A stretch of DNA of 64,000 bases from Dolomedes plantarius (lineage: Eukaryota; Arthropoda; Arachnida; Araneae; Dolomedidae), in contig OU015490.1 in NCBI GenBank assembly GCA_907164885.2, positions 216,230,634 through 216,294,633 on the forward strand. The letters run 5' to 3'. Positions 39,592 through 51,894 of this stretch are shown piece by piece; position 1 is the stretch's first letter, and each line of letters opens with the position of its first letter. The notes beneath the pieces are model-generated. The model did not search any database. It saw nothing but the letters and a program-made list of their open reading frames with translations, and was not told where the DNA came from. A program made the translations under genes and the position numbers.

Positions 39592-41784
39592 AGTTTAGGA
39601 CTAAAACTAACATCTCTGTTTTTTTTTAATTGAGCTGAAGATACTTTCTTATAACATTTCAACCAGTTGAAAATTAAAAGTTTTTGAAAATGACCTACTA
39701 ATAAAAAATAATATGGTAATTTTACTAAAGACTGTCTCAGATTGGGATTAAATTCTTCAATAAGGCATAAGAAATAGCTTTTTGCCTTTAGTAGAGTTAT
39801 GTGCAAGATAAAAACTAAGAGAAATTGTAAAATATTTTTAAATAAATCCACCAAATGTGAAATTTAACCATTTAAATAATACTACCAGAAGATAAGTTTA
39901 AAAACGGATTTTACAAAAGAAATCAATATCTAAAATTATATCTTAAACTTGTATTTAAATTGAAAACACCAGTCTCCAAATAGCCTATAAAAGGAATCAC
40001 GACTGCTGTTTATGACTTCACTGGAACTCCCATGTATTTATTGCGATGGGAACATGACCCCAACTGCTTCTAGGTTGTTACACTAACAACCATGCAATGT
40101 AAAAGACACTCTAATTTTACTCTTAGGCCTCTGTAACCATCGTACTGGTCCAAGGACGCAATGTCAGATATTCACAAGTTTCCGAGCGGTTTATTCTTTC
40201 AATCTCCGAGCATGGAGCAGTTGATATGTAAAAAAAAATCACCAGCCTAAGTGTTGGGGCGATATCCTTTTTGAATTCCACATGCAGTGAAGGTGTTGAC
40301 TCGGTTTCACAAGATTCTTTTCAAATTGAACATTCAAACCTTTAAACAAACATTTCTTTATTTAAATTTAGCAAATTCACAAGAACACCAAAGCACTATT
40401 ACAACCTCTTCTCACCGAGTATATCGTATATCTCAAAAACTCAGCAATATCTATCGAAGTTGCCACTTCAGTACTCGTAATGTAACCAAAAAATAGAATG
40501 AAAACCAAGCATGCAAATGACATTACGTCGCACTGAAAAATAGTAATTTATATGAATGCCGGCATGTGGGATAAAATATAACAATTATCACACAATATTG
40601 GTGAAACGTGCAAAGCTCAACTGTTCTCGCGGGCACGTTTCCTGGACGTTACAGCCTCTTTCACATGAGTCACATTCGATGATTCAACTGATTTGCCTTA
40701 TTTATTTTCATGTAGTTGAATGCCGTGTGAGGTTCTTTTCACACGAGGCACCTCGCGCGCCCTATTCAAGGCGAAACCTTCTCTTCTGGGGTTGGGGCAA
40801 CGCTTCGTCAGCAAGTAGACGCCACGCAGGCGAAAAGCGATTGAAAAATGAGGTGGAAGAAGACAGTTTACTACATTAAATGTGTATATATTCTATCCAT
40901 AGATTATTCTTTAATCTACACCTAAAATAATTACAATATTTCCCATAAAAATATATTTTTCAGGCAAATGTATTTTAATGTACAAAAAATATCAAAATAA
41001 AAAAAATGCTGTAAAAAATTAGTGATATGTACTTAACTAAATTTAGGTAGAAATTGTATAAACATACAAGATATACATGTATACAAAATTTTTCAATTTG
41101 GGACGATTCGTTTTGAAGAAATAGGGCGCACAAGTTTCAAAATAACAGTTTTCAAAATAACAGTTTTTAAAAGCCATTTAAGGTTTAAATTTTTTATAAA
41201 TTACTTTACTATTTGCTTTATACATTTGGCCATAAAATCAGTTGTAATTGTATCATCGAGTTCACATTTTTCATAAGATTCCTTATATTCCATTCTTCAA
41301 AATTAAATCATAGTAAAAAATTGAGTTTTTTTAGGGTTTTAAGGTGATTTCCCCCTTAAATTTTTAAATTTAAAAAACTTTAAACTTAAATATTATATCT
41401 TTCCTCTATCAATACCTTTATTTGACACCAATTTTATAACATAATATTGGTCTTTGGTTTATAAAGATGTAGGGGAATATAGAATTAAGAAAGGATTATA
41501 ACATGGCACTCAGGTTTTTACTTACAAAAATACAAAATGTATTATTTTTATATTTGCTCTACTTAAGGGGGGTAGCGGCTGCTAATTTTTTTAATCACAT
41601 TTCTGTTATTTGTAGGACAATTATACCTCAATCATACTTAAAAAGAATTATAATAATAAAATTGCACATCTGAAAGGGTTAATGCAAAAATCTCCCTCAT
41701 ATGAAAATTATTCAAATTGCAGGTATAAAGCGATGTCCACATTTGCAAATCTAGATAAATTTAATTAAATAATGGGTAAATTCA
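38755..41784. other. Unassigned DNA
   Basis: About 3 kb without a supportable gene. A (TA)n(TG)n run lies at 39535-39591. The segment 40560-40880 is GC-richer and holds a 107-codon frame (40556-40879) with no recognisable domain; it could be repeat-derived. The rest is AT-rich. Confidence 0.4.
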
Positions 41785-42232
41785 CGCAGTTTGGTGCTCC
41801 TACATATGTTTTTAAATGTAAGAGTCATAACCTGTACTAATCGATGAAATGCTGTTTGATAAGTAATGTAAACAGAGTGACGTATGTCACCATAAGAAAC
41901 ATCAAATAAACAACCAATCATAAAGAATATATTTCGTTGAAATGACCAAATAAATATTTCTGTTAATTTTTTTTTATGATAATGCGGTTTCTAAAGAATT
42001 GTTTTAAAAAATTCTAAAAAAGTTTAAAAATTTGTTTTAATTTTGGAGTTTTTAACCACCATTAGCAAAATAACAAATGAACTTTTAAATTTGAATGGTA
42101 CCGACTACTTTAATGAGCAGGCATCTGTATTTATTTATATCGATATTTGCTTAATATACATAGTTTGATAGTAATAAAAATTGAAACCTTCTGATGTTTC
42201 TATGCAAAAAAAACTAGGGGCACCAAACTGCG
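41785..42232. mobile_element. Candidate MITE with CGCAGTTTGGTGC termini
   Basis: The left end CGCAGTTTGGTGCTCCTA (41785-41802) and the reverse complement of the right end CGCAGTTTGGTGCCCCTAG (42232-42214) form an inverted repeat of about 18 bp with one mismatch, 448 bp apart. The interior is AT-rich and non-coding. A target duplication is not obvious. Confidence 0.55.
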
Positions 42233-42452
42233 AAAATCATCCAAATAATTAATTAAATAATTCTAATAATTTGAATGAAATGTTCTTACCGATTGCACCT
42301 TGTTGGTCAGGATCCATGCTGTTGAATTCGGGATAAAATTTGAGTGCCAATTCCCTCCAAGCTTCACCCTTTTAATTATATCGCTATATTAATCACACCT
42401 CATGTTCCATATCGCGGGACTTAAAATACGAATTTATTCGATGAATTGTTCC

Positions 42453-42900
42453 CATAGGCATAGCGTCGGGGGAGGGGACGTCACCCCAACATAATTTGAA
42501 ATAAATTAACTAGTTTATAGAATTTCAGTTAAAATCGGAAAATTGCAGAAAACTTTTTAAAAAGTTGGTTTTTTCCCGCATTTTCAAACTGTGAGACTGA
42601 AGATTCCTATCATATCTTTAGCCTTAATATAGTTTTTAACAATGATATGATCCATAACAAAATTTAGATGCTATATTTTTTCCTTATTTTATTTATATTA
42701 TATTTATTTTTCTCATTGTATAACTTTTGAATACTACTCAAACATCAATTCTATTGATATTCAATTTAAAAAATAATAATAACATTTGATATTTCAAAGA
42801 CCGTCCGGCAGTAAATGCGCTGAGGAGGACTCTAAGTGAATTCAATTCGTGCCCCCCCCCCCCCCGACCAAAAAAAAGTTAGAAGCACGCTACGCCTATG
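42453..42900. mobile_element. Candidate hAT-like non-autonomous element
   Basis: The left end CATAGGCATAGCGT and the reverse complement of the right end CATAGGCGTAGCGT are inverted repeats with one mismatch. The flanks carry ATTGTTCC (42445-42452) and ATTGTTCG (42901-42908), a 7-of-8 direct repeat consistent with an 8-bp target duplication. A G-rich stretch (about 42468-42480) and a 14-base C run (42852-42865) also mirror each other near the ends. No coding region. The 8-bp duplication suggests hAT or a superfamily with the same footprint. Confidence 0.6.
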
Positions 42901-43783
42901 ATTGTTCGACATTCAAACTTGCAATTTCAACGCTTTCCATACAGAACTCAGTTGATGCAAACGAGGCGGCTGGTGTGAAGAGCGTACCTTCAGCAATGTG
43001 TTTTGTGTTCAGTCAACCTATCGGGATGAGAACTTTAGCGGCACATGTGCCAGCTGGCAAACCGTCTGCGTCGCGAGTTACAGCGTGTGAAAGGATTCGG
43101 GCGATTCCCATACATTTGCTGTGGTGGCTACACCCCTTGACAGCCGCACAGAAATCAGTTTAATCAACTATGTGTTTCGTCTGAATTGGGCCTTAATGAC
43201 ATTTAAAAGAGCATGTTAATACTGTTACTTTACCATGCAAATGTATATTCAATTACATAAATAGTGCTCCAATACACCCGGTACAAAAAAGGTTATTTTT
43301 TTCAAGAACTCACATTTATTTCTTTATTACAAAAATTACAAATTTAGTTACCAGTTCAATTTTCTAATAAACTCTATCCTTATTAAAGTTTCTCTTTCGA
43401 AATTAAATAGTTACAAATCAAATATTTGTCCCCGTGTGGAAAATTCCTCACAAAATTGTGTAGAATTTTTCATCCGAATGTTTAAATGCCTTTAGGTAAT
43501 ATCGTGTAGCCTTATGAACTATTACGACTTTTATTTAGTCTTCATGGAAATAACGACTAAATAATAATAATTAAAATATGCATGAACAGCCCACGGAAGA
43601 AAACCTTGAGAAAATTACTATAGCTTAGCACAGTGTAATGATTTTTCTAAAGTACGGAATTACAGTCAAATGGTGTAAAATGTTGTTTTATAATTTTCTT
43701 TCTGGATATTTTTAATAATTATTAGCCGTACGAAGTACTTATGAGGACACACACACAAACATATATATATATATATATATATA
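42901..43783. other. Unassigned DNA
   Basis: No gene supported. The frame at 42849-43163 begins inside the element above and has no domain similarity. A (TA)n run ends at about 43785. Confidence 0.45.
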
Positions 43784-44699
<916 letters not shown>

Positions 44700-44702
44700 C
44701 GG

Positions 44703-45858
44703 TCGAAAATTTATTGTGAATAGACGCTGATCTGTAAAATTACTCTTTTACAATTTAAAATGACTGTTAATAATTTAAAACAGTGAATAAATAAACATAG
44801 AGAAGATTTTTCTATTGTTAAACGAAGCTTCAGTGAAAGTTTCATTTCAGAGTAGAATAATTGAAAAGTGCTTCCTCGTATTGTTACAGCTTTAAAAAGT
44901 AGATGACAAAAATCGAGATTTGGAGACCAGGATTCGGCTTTTATTTATGGAGAGCGATCAATAAAGTCCTATACCGAATTTGAAAAAAAAAAAAAACATT
45001 GGAGAGATTGTGGAAGAAACATTTTTTTCGTCGTCAAAACATTGAATTTAAAATTTTGAAATATATATGACGAATATTGTATGTGTTTAGATACAAAATA
45101 GAGTAATTCAGGTAGGGAAGTTATTAAAAATGTAACTTCTTCGCATCAGTGTTATTTTTAGTTCGCCATACAGATATAGTTATGGATTGCAGAGCCGGAT
45201 TAATAATTCTTAACTGGGTTTGGGTTCTAAATTTTTTCCAGATTTGGGTAACAGGCTATTTCTCGGGTATGAATAATATATTGACCACTAAACAATTGCT
45301 CTAAATATTAAGGAAAAAACAGTATTTATTTATAATGTCAAGAAATTTAGTTTATTGTGTAAGTAAAGTATACATTTCTCTTTGATTTATTTTAATTTAA
45401 GGAAATGGGTTCTAAAACCAAATGCTACAAAATTCTGGCTCTTTGTTGATTTCAATTTTTCCACTAGATTATAAATTCATGGAAGAGAACATAGCATAGT
45501 TTTAAGTAATACGGAAGAGAATAATTTTTGTTGTTAATAAATGCAATAAATATACAGTTTTCGAAAATTTTATATAATATAAATCAAAACCTGCAAATGG
45601 CCTTTGATGGCATATCTTTTGACAGCAGCAGGGATCGATTTTAGACATCTACTTATTAAAGCAGTAATAATGAGAGGAAGCGTTTTTTAATTATTCTACA
45701 CTCAAATGACACATTTACTGAAGCTTCGTTTAAAAATAGATAAATGCTTCTCTATGGTTATTTGTTCACAGTTTTAAATAAATAAAACACGTTTTAAAAT
45801 TTTAAATTGTAAAATGATATTTTTACAGTTCAGCGTCTGTTTATAATAAATTTTTCAC
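44703..45858. mobile_element. Long-inverted-repeat (foldback-type) element
   Basis: 44703-44917 matches the reverse complement of 45632-45858 along about 215-225 bp with roughly 80% identity by eye. Shared blocks in order include AATTTATT, AGACGCTGA, CTTCTCTATG (reverse), GAAGCTTC, GTAGAATAATT, CGCTTCCTC-like and AGTAGATG. The loop (about 715 bp) has no recognisable transposase. Microsatellites abut both ends. A partial third copy of one arm lies at 47117-47235. The structure fits a foldback or long-TIR non-autonomous DNA transposon; the family is not recognised. Confidence 0.75.
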
Positions 45859-45861
45859 ACG

Positions 45862-45863
<2 letters not shown>

Positions 45864-45922
<59 letters not shown>
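45864..45922. repeat. (TA)n tract
   Basis: Pure TA directly right of the foldback element, followed by the doubled TTATTGGGAATTATTGGGAA. Confidence 0.95.
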
Positions 45923-45926
<4 letters not shown>

Positions 45927-46208
45927 GAATTATTGGGAATTCTGATTAATTAGTAATGAAAAAACATCTAACCAATTTCTGTTAATTAACGTATTTCTGC
46001 CTACCTCGGGGAAAAACTTCTAAATGGGCATTTTGTGCAACATACTTTTTGTCAATAATCGACTACAAAAATTGCATCTTTCTATGATTGCAAAGAAAAC
46101 TGGAGAACTAACACTTAAGGCAGCTGTGTACTATAACCCTATTGTATTCGCACACCTCCCTTGGAGCCCTTTGAGAAAATGTGTCCAAGGATTGCCAACT
46201 TGGACTGA
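45923..46208. other. Unassigned spacer
   Basis: No feature recognised; the frame 46024-46251 runs into a TA tract and is not a gene. Confidence 0.5.
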
Positions 46209-46210
46209 TA

Positions 46211-46254
<44 letters not shown>

Positions 46255-46260
46255 TATATT
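46209..46260. repeat. (TA)n tract
   Basis: TA run with minor interruptions. Confidence 0.9.
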
Positions 46261-46630
46261 TCTGTTTTTTTTTTTGAAAAATGGAAAATAAAAGGTATGA
46301 ATGAAATAAAATTTATAAATAATTAAATAACATATCAATATAAACGATGTTTTAGAAATTGTCACATTATTTGAGATATAAATACTCCTGCTATGGTAGA
46401 GAAGCATCTAGTAGTCAACACTGTGGATGTGCTTAAGATTTAGGATTACAAAGATCTAGAAATTGATAAATTGTGAAACATGGTAAATGTGTTAACCACA
46501 TTTTCTTTTTTCTGTAACATAAGATTTACTACTTTGGAATACCCGGTATATTGATATGTTAGTTAATTATTTATAATTTTTTTTCAAGTATACATTTCCC
46601 ATTTTTCAAAACTAATATAGCAGAAAATAA
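46261..46630. other. Unassigned AT-rich DNA
   Basis: No feature recognised. Confidence 0.5.
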
Positions 46631-46853
<223 letters not shown>

Positions 46854-47116
46854 TGTCTACTTTTAAAATTGTCTTTCCTGTTATATAACTAACTTCCATT
46901 TTCTCTGGAGGAAACCTAGCTTCCGCCTGTGCATATTGAACCACATTTCATGTGAACAGCAGAAACTAAATTTCCAATATGCTGGTGTGATTTTCGAATT
47001 TTGCACTCAGACTTCGACATGCATTGAAACCCACGTCACTATCCATTCTCTCTTTTCTTTGTAATATATAAATATCTTGCAGTCTTTTATACTTCTGACA
47101 CCTGAATTTGGGAACA

Positions 47117-47235
47117 GATAAACATAGAGAAGTATTTATGTAGTTTTACACTTAACTTCAGGGAAGTGTCTTTAAAGAGGTGAATAACTGAAAAAGTTCT
47201 ACCGCATATTGTCACAGCTTTAATTAGTAGATGAC
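47117..47235. repeat. Partial arm of the foldback-type element
   Basis: Matches 44797-44915 in the same orientation (ATAAACATAGAGAAG, AACTTCAG, ATTGTCACAGCTTTAA, AGTAGATGAC). No opposite arm was found nearby, so it appears to be a fragment or a solo arm. Confidence 0.65.
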
Positions 47236-48000
47236 TCTAAGAAATACTGCAGAAATCAGACTGTATGGAATATCAGCGAAATATTTCAGTCTGAGTTTTT
47301 CAACATTAATATTTACTAAAGAGCACAGTATTTTAATGAAGGGAGGTAGTATTATTGGCTTTAGGTAAATGTATCTACAAATTTATAGACTAGGTACATC
47401 AAATTTGCAGATTTTGACTTAAAATTTTTGGGAAGACAATATGAGTTAACACTTTCATGAGCAACAACCTCCACCGTTTCCCCGGTGCAGATTTTTTCCC
47501 AATTTTTTTTAACCTAAAGAATCTTGAAAAATTTTCAAATTAAATGTTGCAAGCGGTTTTTACTTCTTTAAACTGATAATATATGGCAGTATTAACCATT
47601 TTTCTGCTCATTTAACTGGAATACATTGAATGCAAGTGAAAAAAAGAGACTAGATTTAGGCGTTTGCACTGTGCAAACTGCGCCCCTCAAAGGGATGAAA
47701 AGTGTTTTATTGTAGAGATCGCGAGTCAAATATAGCGATAAGAGTTTTACGAACTTTTAGAGACCGGTTTTGCGATTTCCAAAACGCAGAAGCACACATC
47801 ATTTATTATTTTTGCCATAAAAATCCCTTTACTCGGATAATTTTCATGTCTACATTTTTCATGGAAAAGAAAAACATTATCATTTGAATGTTTTAGTAAG
47901 TTTTAAATTATTTTATAAGATTTTTAAATTATATTATAATTTTTTTCCATACTCAAATTATGTTCGTTAAAATTGGACTGTTTTTGTTGTGGTCCCAAAT
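47236..48000. other. Unassigned AT-rich DNA
   Basis: No gene supported. A weak inverted pair (AACACTTTCATG at about 47440; reverse complement AACACTTTTCATCC from about 47706) could mark a decayed piggyBac-like MITE. Confidence 0.35.
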
Positions 48001-48318
48001 GCCCAACGGCTGGAAGTTCCAGAGCAGACCCCTATAGGCGTTACGGTCTGATAGGAACGGATCCGGTTTGCAATAGCACCCCAAGGGTCGGAGTCCGTCT
48101 TAGCTAGGTGCCACCTCATTTTCGACCAAGCATCCTCATTGGCGACATCTGAGTGGATAGTACCCTCTCCTACCTTCTCTCACCTCATGGAGGAACTTTT
48201 CAGTCTACGGATTTCTCTTGCACATACCCGGCTTAGAATACCTACGAAGGTATTTAATGGTGCTTGTCGGGATTTGAACTGACCACCCTCGGCGCCGATA
48301 ACCTATTATCTAGGGGAT
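48001..48318 (-). mobile_element. tRNA-derived SINE (minus strand)
   Basis: On the minus strand the head holds AGGTTATCGGCGCCGAGGG (A-box side) and GGTCAGTTCAAATCCCGAC (B-box side, about 48286-48268), the T-arm sequence of tRNAs with normal promoter spacing. The body (about 48230-48001) is GC-rich compared with its flanks. No target duplication could be fixed. It abuts the tandem array that begins at about 48327. Confidence 0.55.
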
Positions 48319-48326
48319 CTTAAATT

Positions 48327-49740
48327 CATGTTCGTAAAAAATCTGCACAATACAAAAGGACCATATTTTCGCGATATAAATTTTCTTTCTAACAAAGAAT
48401 TTCTATCGACAACCAATATTGTGAGGAATATTATGAGACCTTGTGGCAGCCCTGTAATGCAGCGTGCTGGTTTTCGGTGCTGAGGGTGCTCGGATCAAAT
48501 CTCGTCGTCGCGCCATTAAAAATGCTTCCGTCTGTGTCGTCTCTTCATAGGGGGTAATGCTGTCCACCTATATGGTGCCCCACCATAATAAAATGGACAT
48601 TAAAACTGCAGCGTAGTATATGCGAATATTTGACTACAAAGTGCCTCCGCTTTGGAAAAAAAAAATGAATCTTATAAGAACAATGCGCAAAATTAAACAG
48701 CTATATATCACTGTCTTTAAGAATATATGGTAATAAACTCATGCTCATTTATCCTTCAACTACACAAAACCATATTCAACTAAATAAATTACTACCCCAA
48801 GGTACTTTTTCATATCAAACTACACTATTTAGCTTAAAAATTTAGCTATACTCACTTTGTGAATTATATTCGTAAAAAATCTTCAAAAGACAAAATAGCT
48901 CTGTCTTCGGGATATAACTTTTCGTATAAAAATTTTGTTTTATCGATAACCAATATTATGATAAATATTAAGAGACAAATGAGTAAAACTTTACTGCTAT
49001 TTATAATTTGTGGTAATAAACTTTATCCTTTCTCTTTCAACGTTAAAAAACCATAGTCAACTAAATAAATAACTACCCCAAGGTTCTTTTTCATATCAAC
49101 TGAAACTATTTAGCCTAAAAATTTAGCTATACTCACTTTGTGAAAATTCGAAAAAATTGTATTCGAAAAAATATTCGTAAGATAAAATATCTCTATGTTC
49201 TGGATATAAATTTTTTGTATAAAAATTTTGTTTTATCGAAAAACAATATTATGATAAATATTATGAAACCAATGCACGAAATTTAACTGCTATTTATAAA
49301 CGTTTTTAAGAATATATGGTAATAAACTCATGCTCTTTTATCTTTCAACGACACAAAAGAATATTCAACTAAATAAATAACAACCCCAAGTATATGTTTC
49401 ATATCAAACCGAACTATTTAGCCTTAAAATTTAGCTGTACTCACTTTGTGAATTATATTCGTAAAAAATCTAAGACAAAATAACACTATCTTCGGGATAT
49501 AACAATTCTGTATAAAAAAAAATTGTTTCATTGAAAACCAATATTATGATAAATATTAGGAGACAATGCACGAAATTGTACTGCAATTTATCATAGATTT
49601 TATGTACTAATAATCTCATGCTCCTTTATAAATAACCTATACAACAACTTATCCAACTAAATATATAACTATTACAAAGTACTTTTTTCTTACAACTAAA
49701 GTATTTAGCCTAAAAACTTGAAGTGCATTCACTTTGTAAA
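48327..49740. repeat. Tandem array of about 290-bp units
   Basis: Units begin at the phrase ACTTTGTGAATTATATTCGT (48853, 49134 in altered form, 49442, 49731; steps 281, 308, 289 bp). Each contains AACCAATATTATGATAAATA, GGTAATAAACT, CAACTAAATAAATAAC and TATTTAGCCTAAAA. The first unit (48327-48852) is 526 bp only because a SINE of about 230 bp sits in it. The array is non-coding and AT-rich. Confidence 0.88.
48441..48668 (+). mobile_element. tRNA-derived SINE inserted in a tandem-repeat unit
   Basis: The interrupted array unit gives the exact insertion: sister units read straight through. The head has CAGCCCTGTAATGCAGCGTG (A-box region) and CGGATCAAATCTCG (B-box-like, 48491-48504). An A run (about 48656-48665) ends it. 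The flanks TTATGAGACC (48431-48440) and TTATAAGAAC (48672-48681) are an 8-of-10 target duplication. It is a different SINE family from that at 8428. Confidence 0.7.
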
Positions 49741-50425
49741 TTATATACTCAACAACAACCTCTTACCAACTTTTTTAGCTCCAGCAAAATATTTTTTATC
49801 CTTTTTACTAACACATTATATGTATCTTCAAGTTTTTTACATTAAAGATAAATTCCGAAACTTGGTTAAATGGCGCACTTTTACAAAATCTCTTCTAACC
49901 AGCTCGTTCATCATCTTTAAATGCTTTTATCAAACTCTATGTCGCGTGATGAACTACTGCAATTCACTACTATTTTTTTATGTTACGTGATTGATGAAAC
50001 GTAGAATTACTATTGCTTGAGAACAAAAGGTAAAGATGATACACTACGGTGTGAAGAGATATAACGAGATTTTTATGTAGTTCTTGATACTTTTAAATAA
50101 ATTTTAAAAGACTAAAAATATTTGATTCTTTGGAAATGAACTCTGTTATGGAAAGTAACGTATGACTGCATATCATTAATATTGATTATATATTAAAAAA
50201 AAGACATTTGATACTGAGTGTTGCATTTTAATAAGATGATAAGTATTCCATTCCCCCGTTCCTTAAACATTTATAGTGCATATCATTATGTATCATTTAT
50301 GTTGATGCCAAAGGTCTTTATATGGATTTACTCCAATAAAGTAAAGTTAGTTTGTTTATCCTAGCAATGCCCTTTAATAGTAGTTTTAGAACGCATGATA
50401 GACGAGTTTTCTACGTTTAAGTAAC
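49741..50425. other. Unassigned AT-rich DNA
   Basis: No feature recognised; the frame at 49718-49990 starts in the last array unit and has no domain similarity. Confidence 0.45.
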
Positions 50426-50444
50426 ACACACACACACACACACA

Positions 50445-50500
<56 letters not shown>
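50426..50500. repeat. (CA)n-(TA)n microsatellite
   Basis: CA run (about 50426-50445) followed by about 50 bp of TA. Confidence 0.95.
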
Positions 50501-50502
<2 letters not shown>

Positions 50503-51785
50503 GAATGATTTATTATTGTGGCCGTGAATATAAAAGATCAGCACATTGCAAAACATAAAAGAATAAAACTGAAATTCACTTACCACACTTTATTTAAGTT
50601 AGGAGAGCATAAAAATTATTTGCACGTGGTACATCACAATTCTTAGCGCGAAAATTATTGGCACTTGTACATCACAATTCTTATCACGAAAACCAAGAAA
50701 CATCGGTCAATTCCTCATTTGTACAAATCCGTCGTAGACCAGTTGTATCTCACTTGTGGGTCCGAGGTGGTCGCACTCCTCTGACTTCTCCCGGAAAAGA
50801 GCATACGCTCACCTCTTAAAACTATTCGGGGAAAAAGTTTTTATCAGTTGTTGCTAACCCACCCCCCTGGTATTGAAATGGCTAGACCAGGTATATGGGT
50901 CTCTGTCGTACGAGCAAATGAGTGATGACAACATCCTGATCCTAAACAATCATGGTGATAGGCATTCCCAAAATACCACCATAAGGAGCAGCGGAAATGG
51001 GACAATAGGAAATTACTTCGATACAGATCTATAAACACATACTTTTTGTATGACCTTTCCATAAACGAGACAGGTCAGTCTGAATTGGTCTCGGACTACT
51101 AAAGAGCAATACCCTACCAGGGCGCAAGGCCGGATACCAGTGTTGAGCAGGAGGATTTTTCCAAAAACATTTACTCTAACTATGACAAATCCATGACGAT
51201 GAAAAAACTTCAATTCGACTGCGGAACCAGTGAACCGCCTAAAAGGGTTCGGAGGGAAAAATAGAATGTACTTCACGCCTTCGGTGACCCTACCAAGAGC
51301 AAATCTCTCGACGTGCTTGTCCCATACCGCCTAGTGCCAACTTCTTTCCGTAATGAAACAATAAACTTTAATAGTGGCTTTAAAAGTAACTTTAATGGTG
51401 GCAAGTCTGTTATAGGGCCCCCAGACAGCAGAATCCATGAAGGTAGCTTAGACCACACATACGTAACATGCATGCTTTACCTCAGAGTGAATGAGCTCTC
51501 GCCACAAACGTCACACGCCTGCACATTAACAGCATGAACACGGCTATGTTTTTGTTACCGGTCTATGGTACGAAATAATTTGTTCCATCGTACTGATGGA
51601 ACATAGGCAAACTTGCGTAATAGGCAAACTTGCAATACGATTGCTTAGGACTAAAAACGGAAAAGCTATATACGATTCTCTCCACATGTTGGAATTAACC
51701 ATTAGCTTACGGGGCCAATTTTTTCGATTCCATCTTTAGAACGGGAAATTTCATACCCCCTTTGTAAGAACGGCCATTAAGTAGG

Positions 51786-51787
<2 letters not shown>
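50501..51787. other. Unassigned GC-richer segment
   Basis: About 1.2 kb of less AT-rich DNA. Short open frames on both strands (for example 51013-51276 minus, 51313-51537 plus) show no recognisable domain. It could be a decayed retroelement, but no terminal repeat or RT motif was found. Confidence 0.35.
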
Positions 51788-51855
<68 letters not shown>

Positions 51856-51870
51856 AGAGAGAGAGAGAGA
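51788..51870. repeat. (TA)n-(GA)n microsatellite
   Basis: About 65 bp TA followed by (GA)9. Confidence 0.95.
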
Positions 51871-51894
51871 TTATGTAACTGTATATTATATATA

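Noticed and set aside
40556..40879. 107-codon frame in a GC-richer patch
   Set aside because: No domain, homologue or splice context could be recognised; more likely decayed repeat sequence than an exon.
42849..43163. 104-codon frame starting with a proline run
   Set aside because: It starts in the 14-base C run at the end of a TIR element and has no recognisable domain; treated as chance.
47437..47706. piggyBac-like MITE
   Set aside because: Only about a dozen bases of imperfect inverted match, and the TTAA target is present on one side only.
51013..51537. Possible host exon in the GC-richer segment near 51 kb
   Set aside because: Short frames on both strands, no conserved domain, no convincing splice-site pair.
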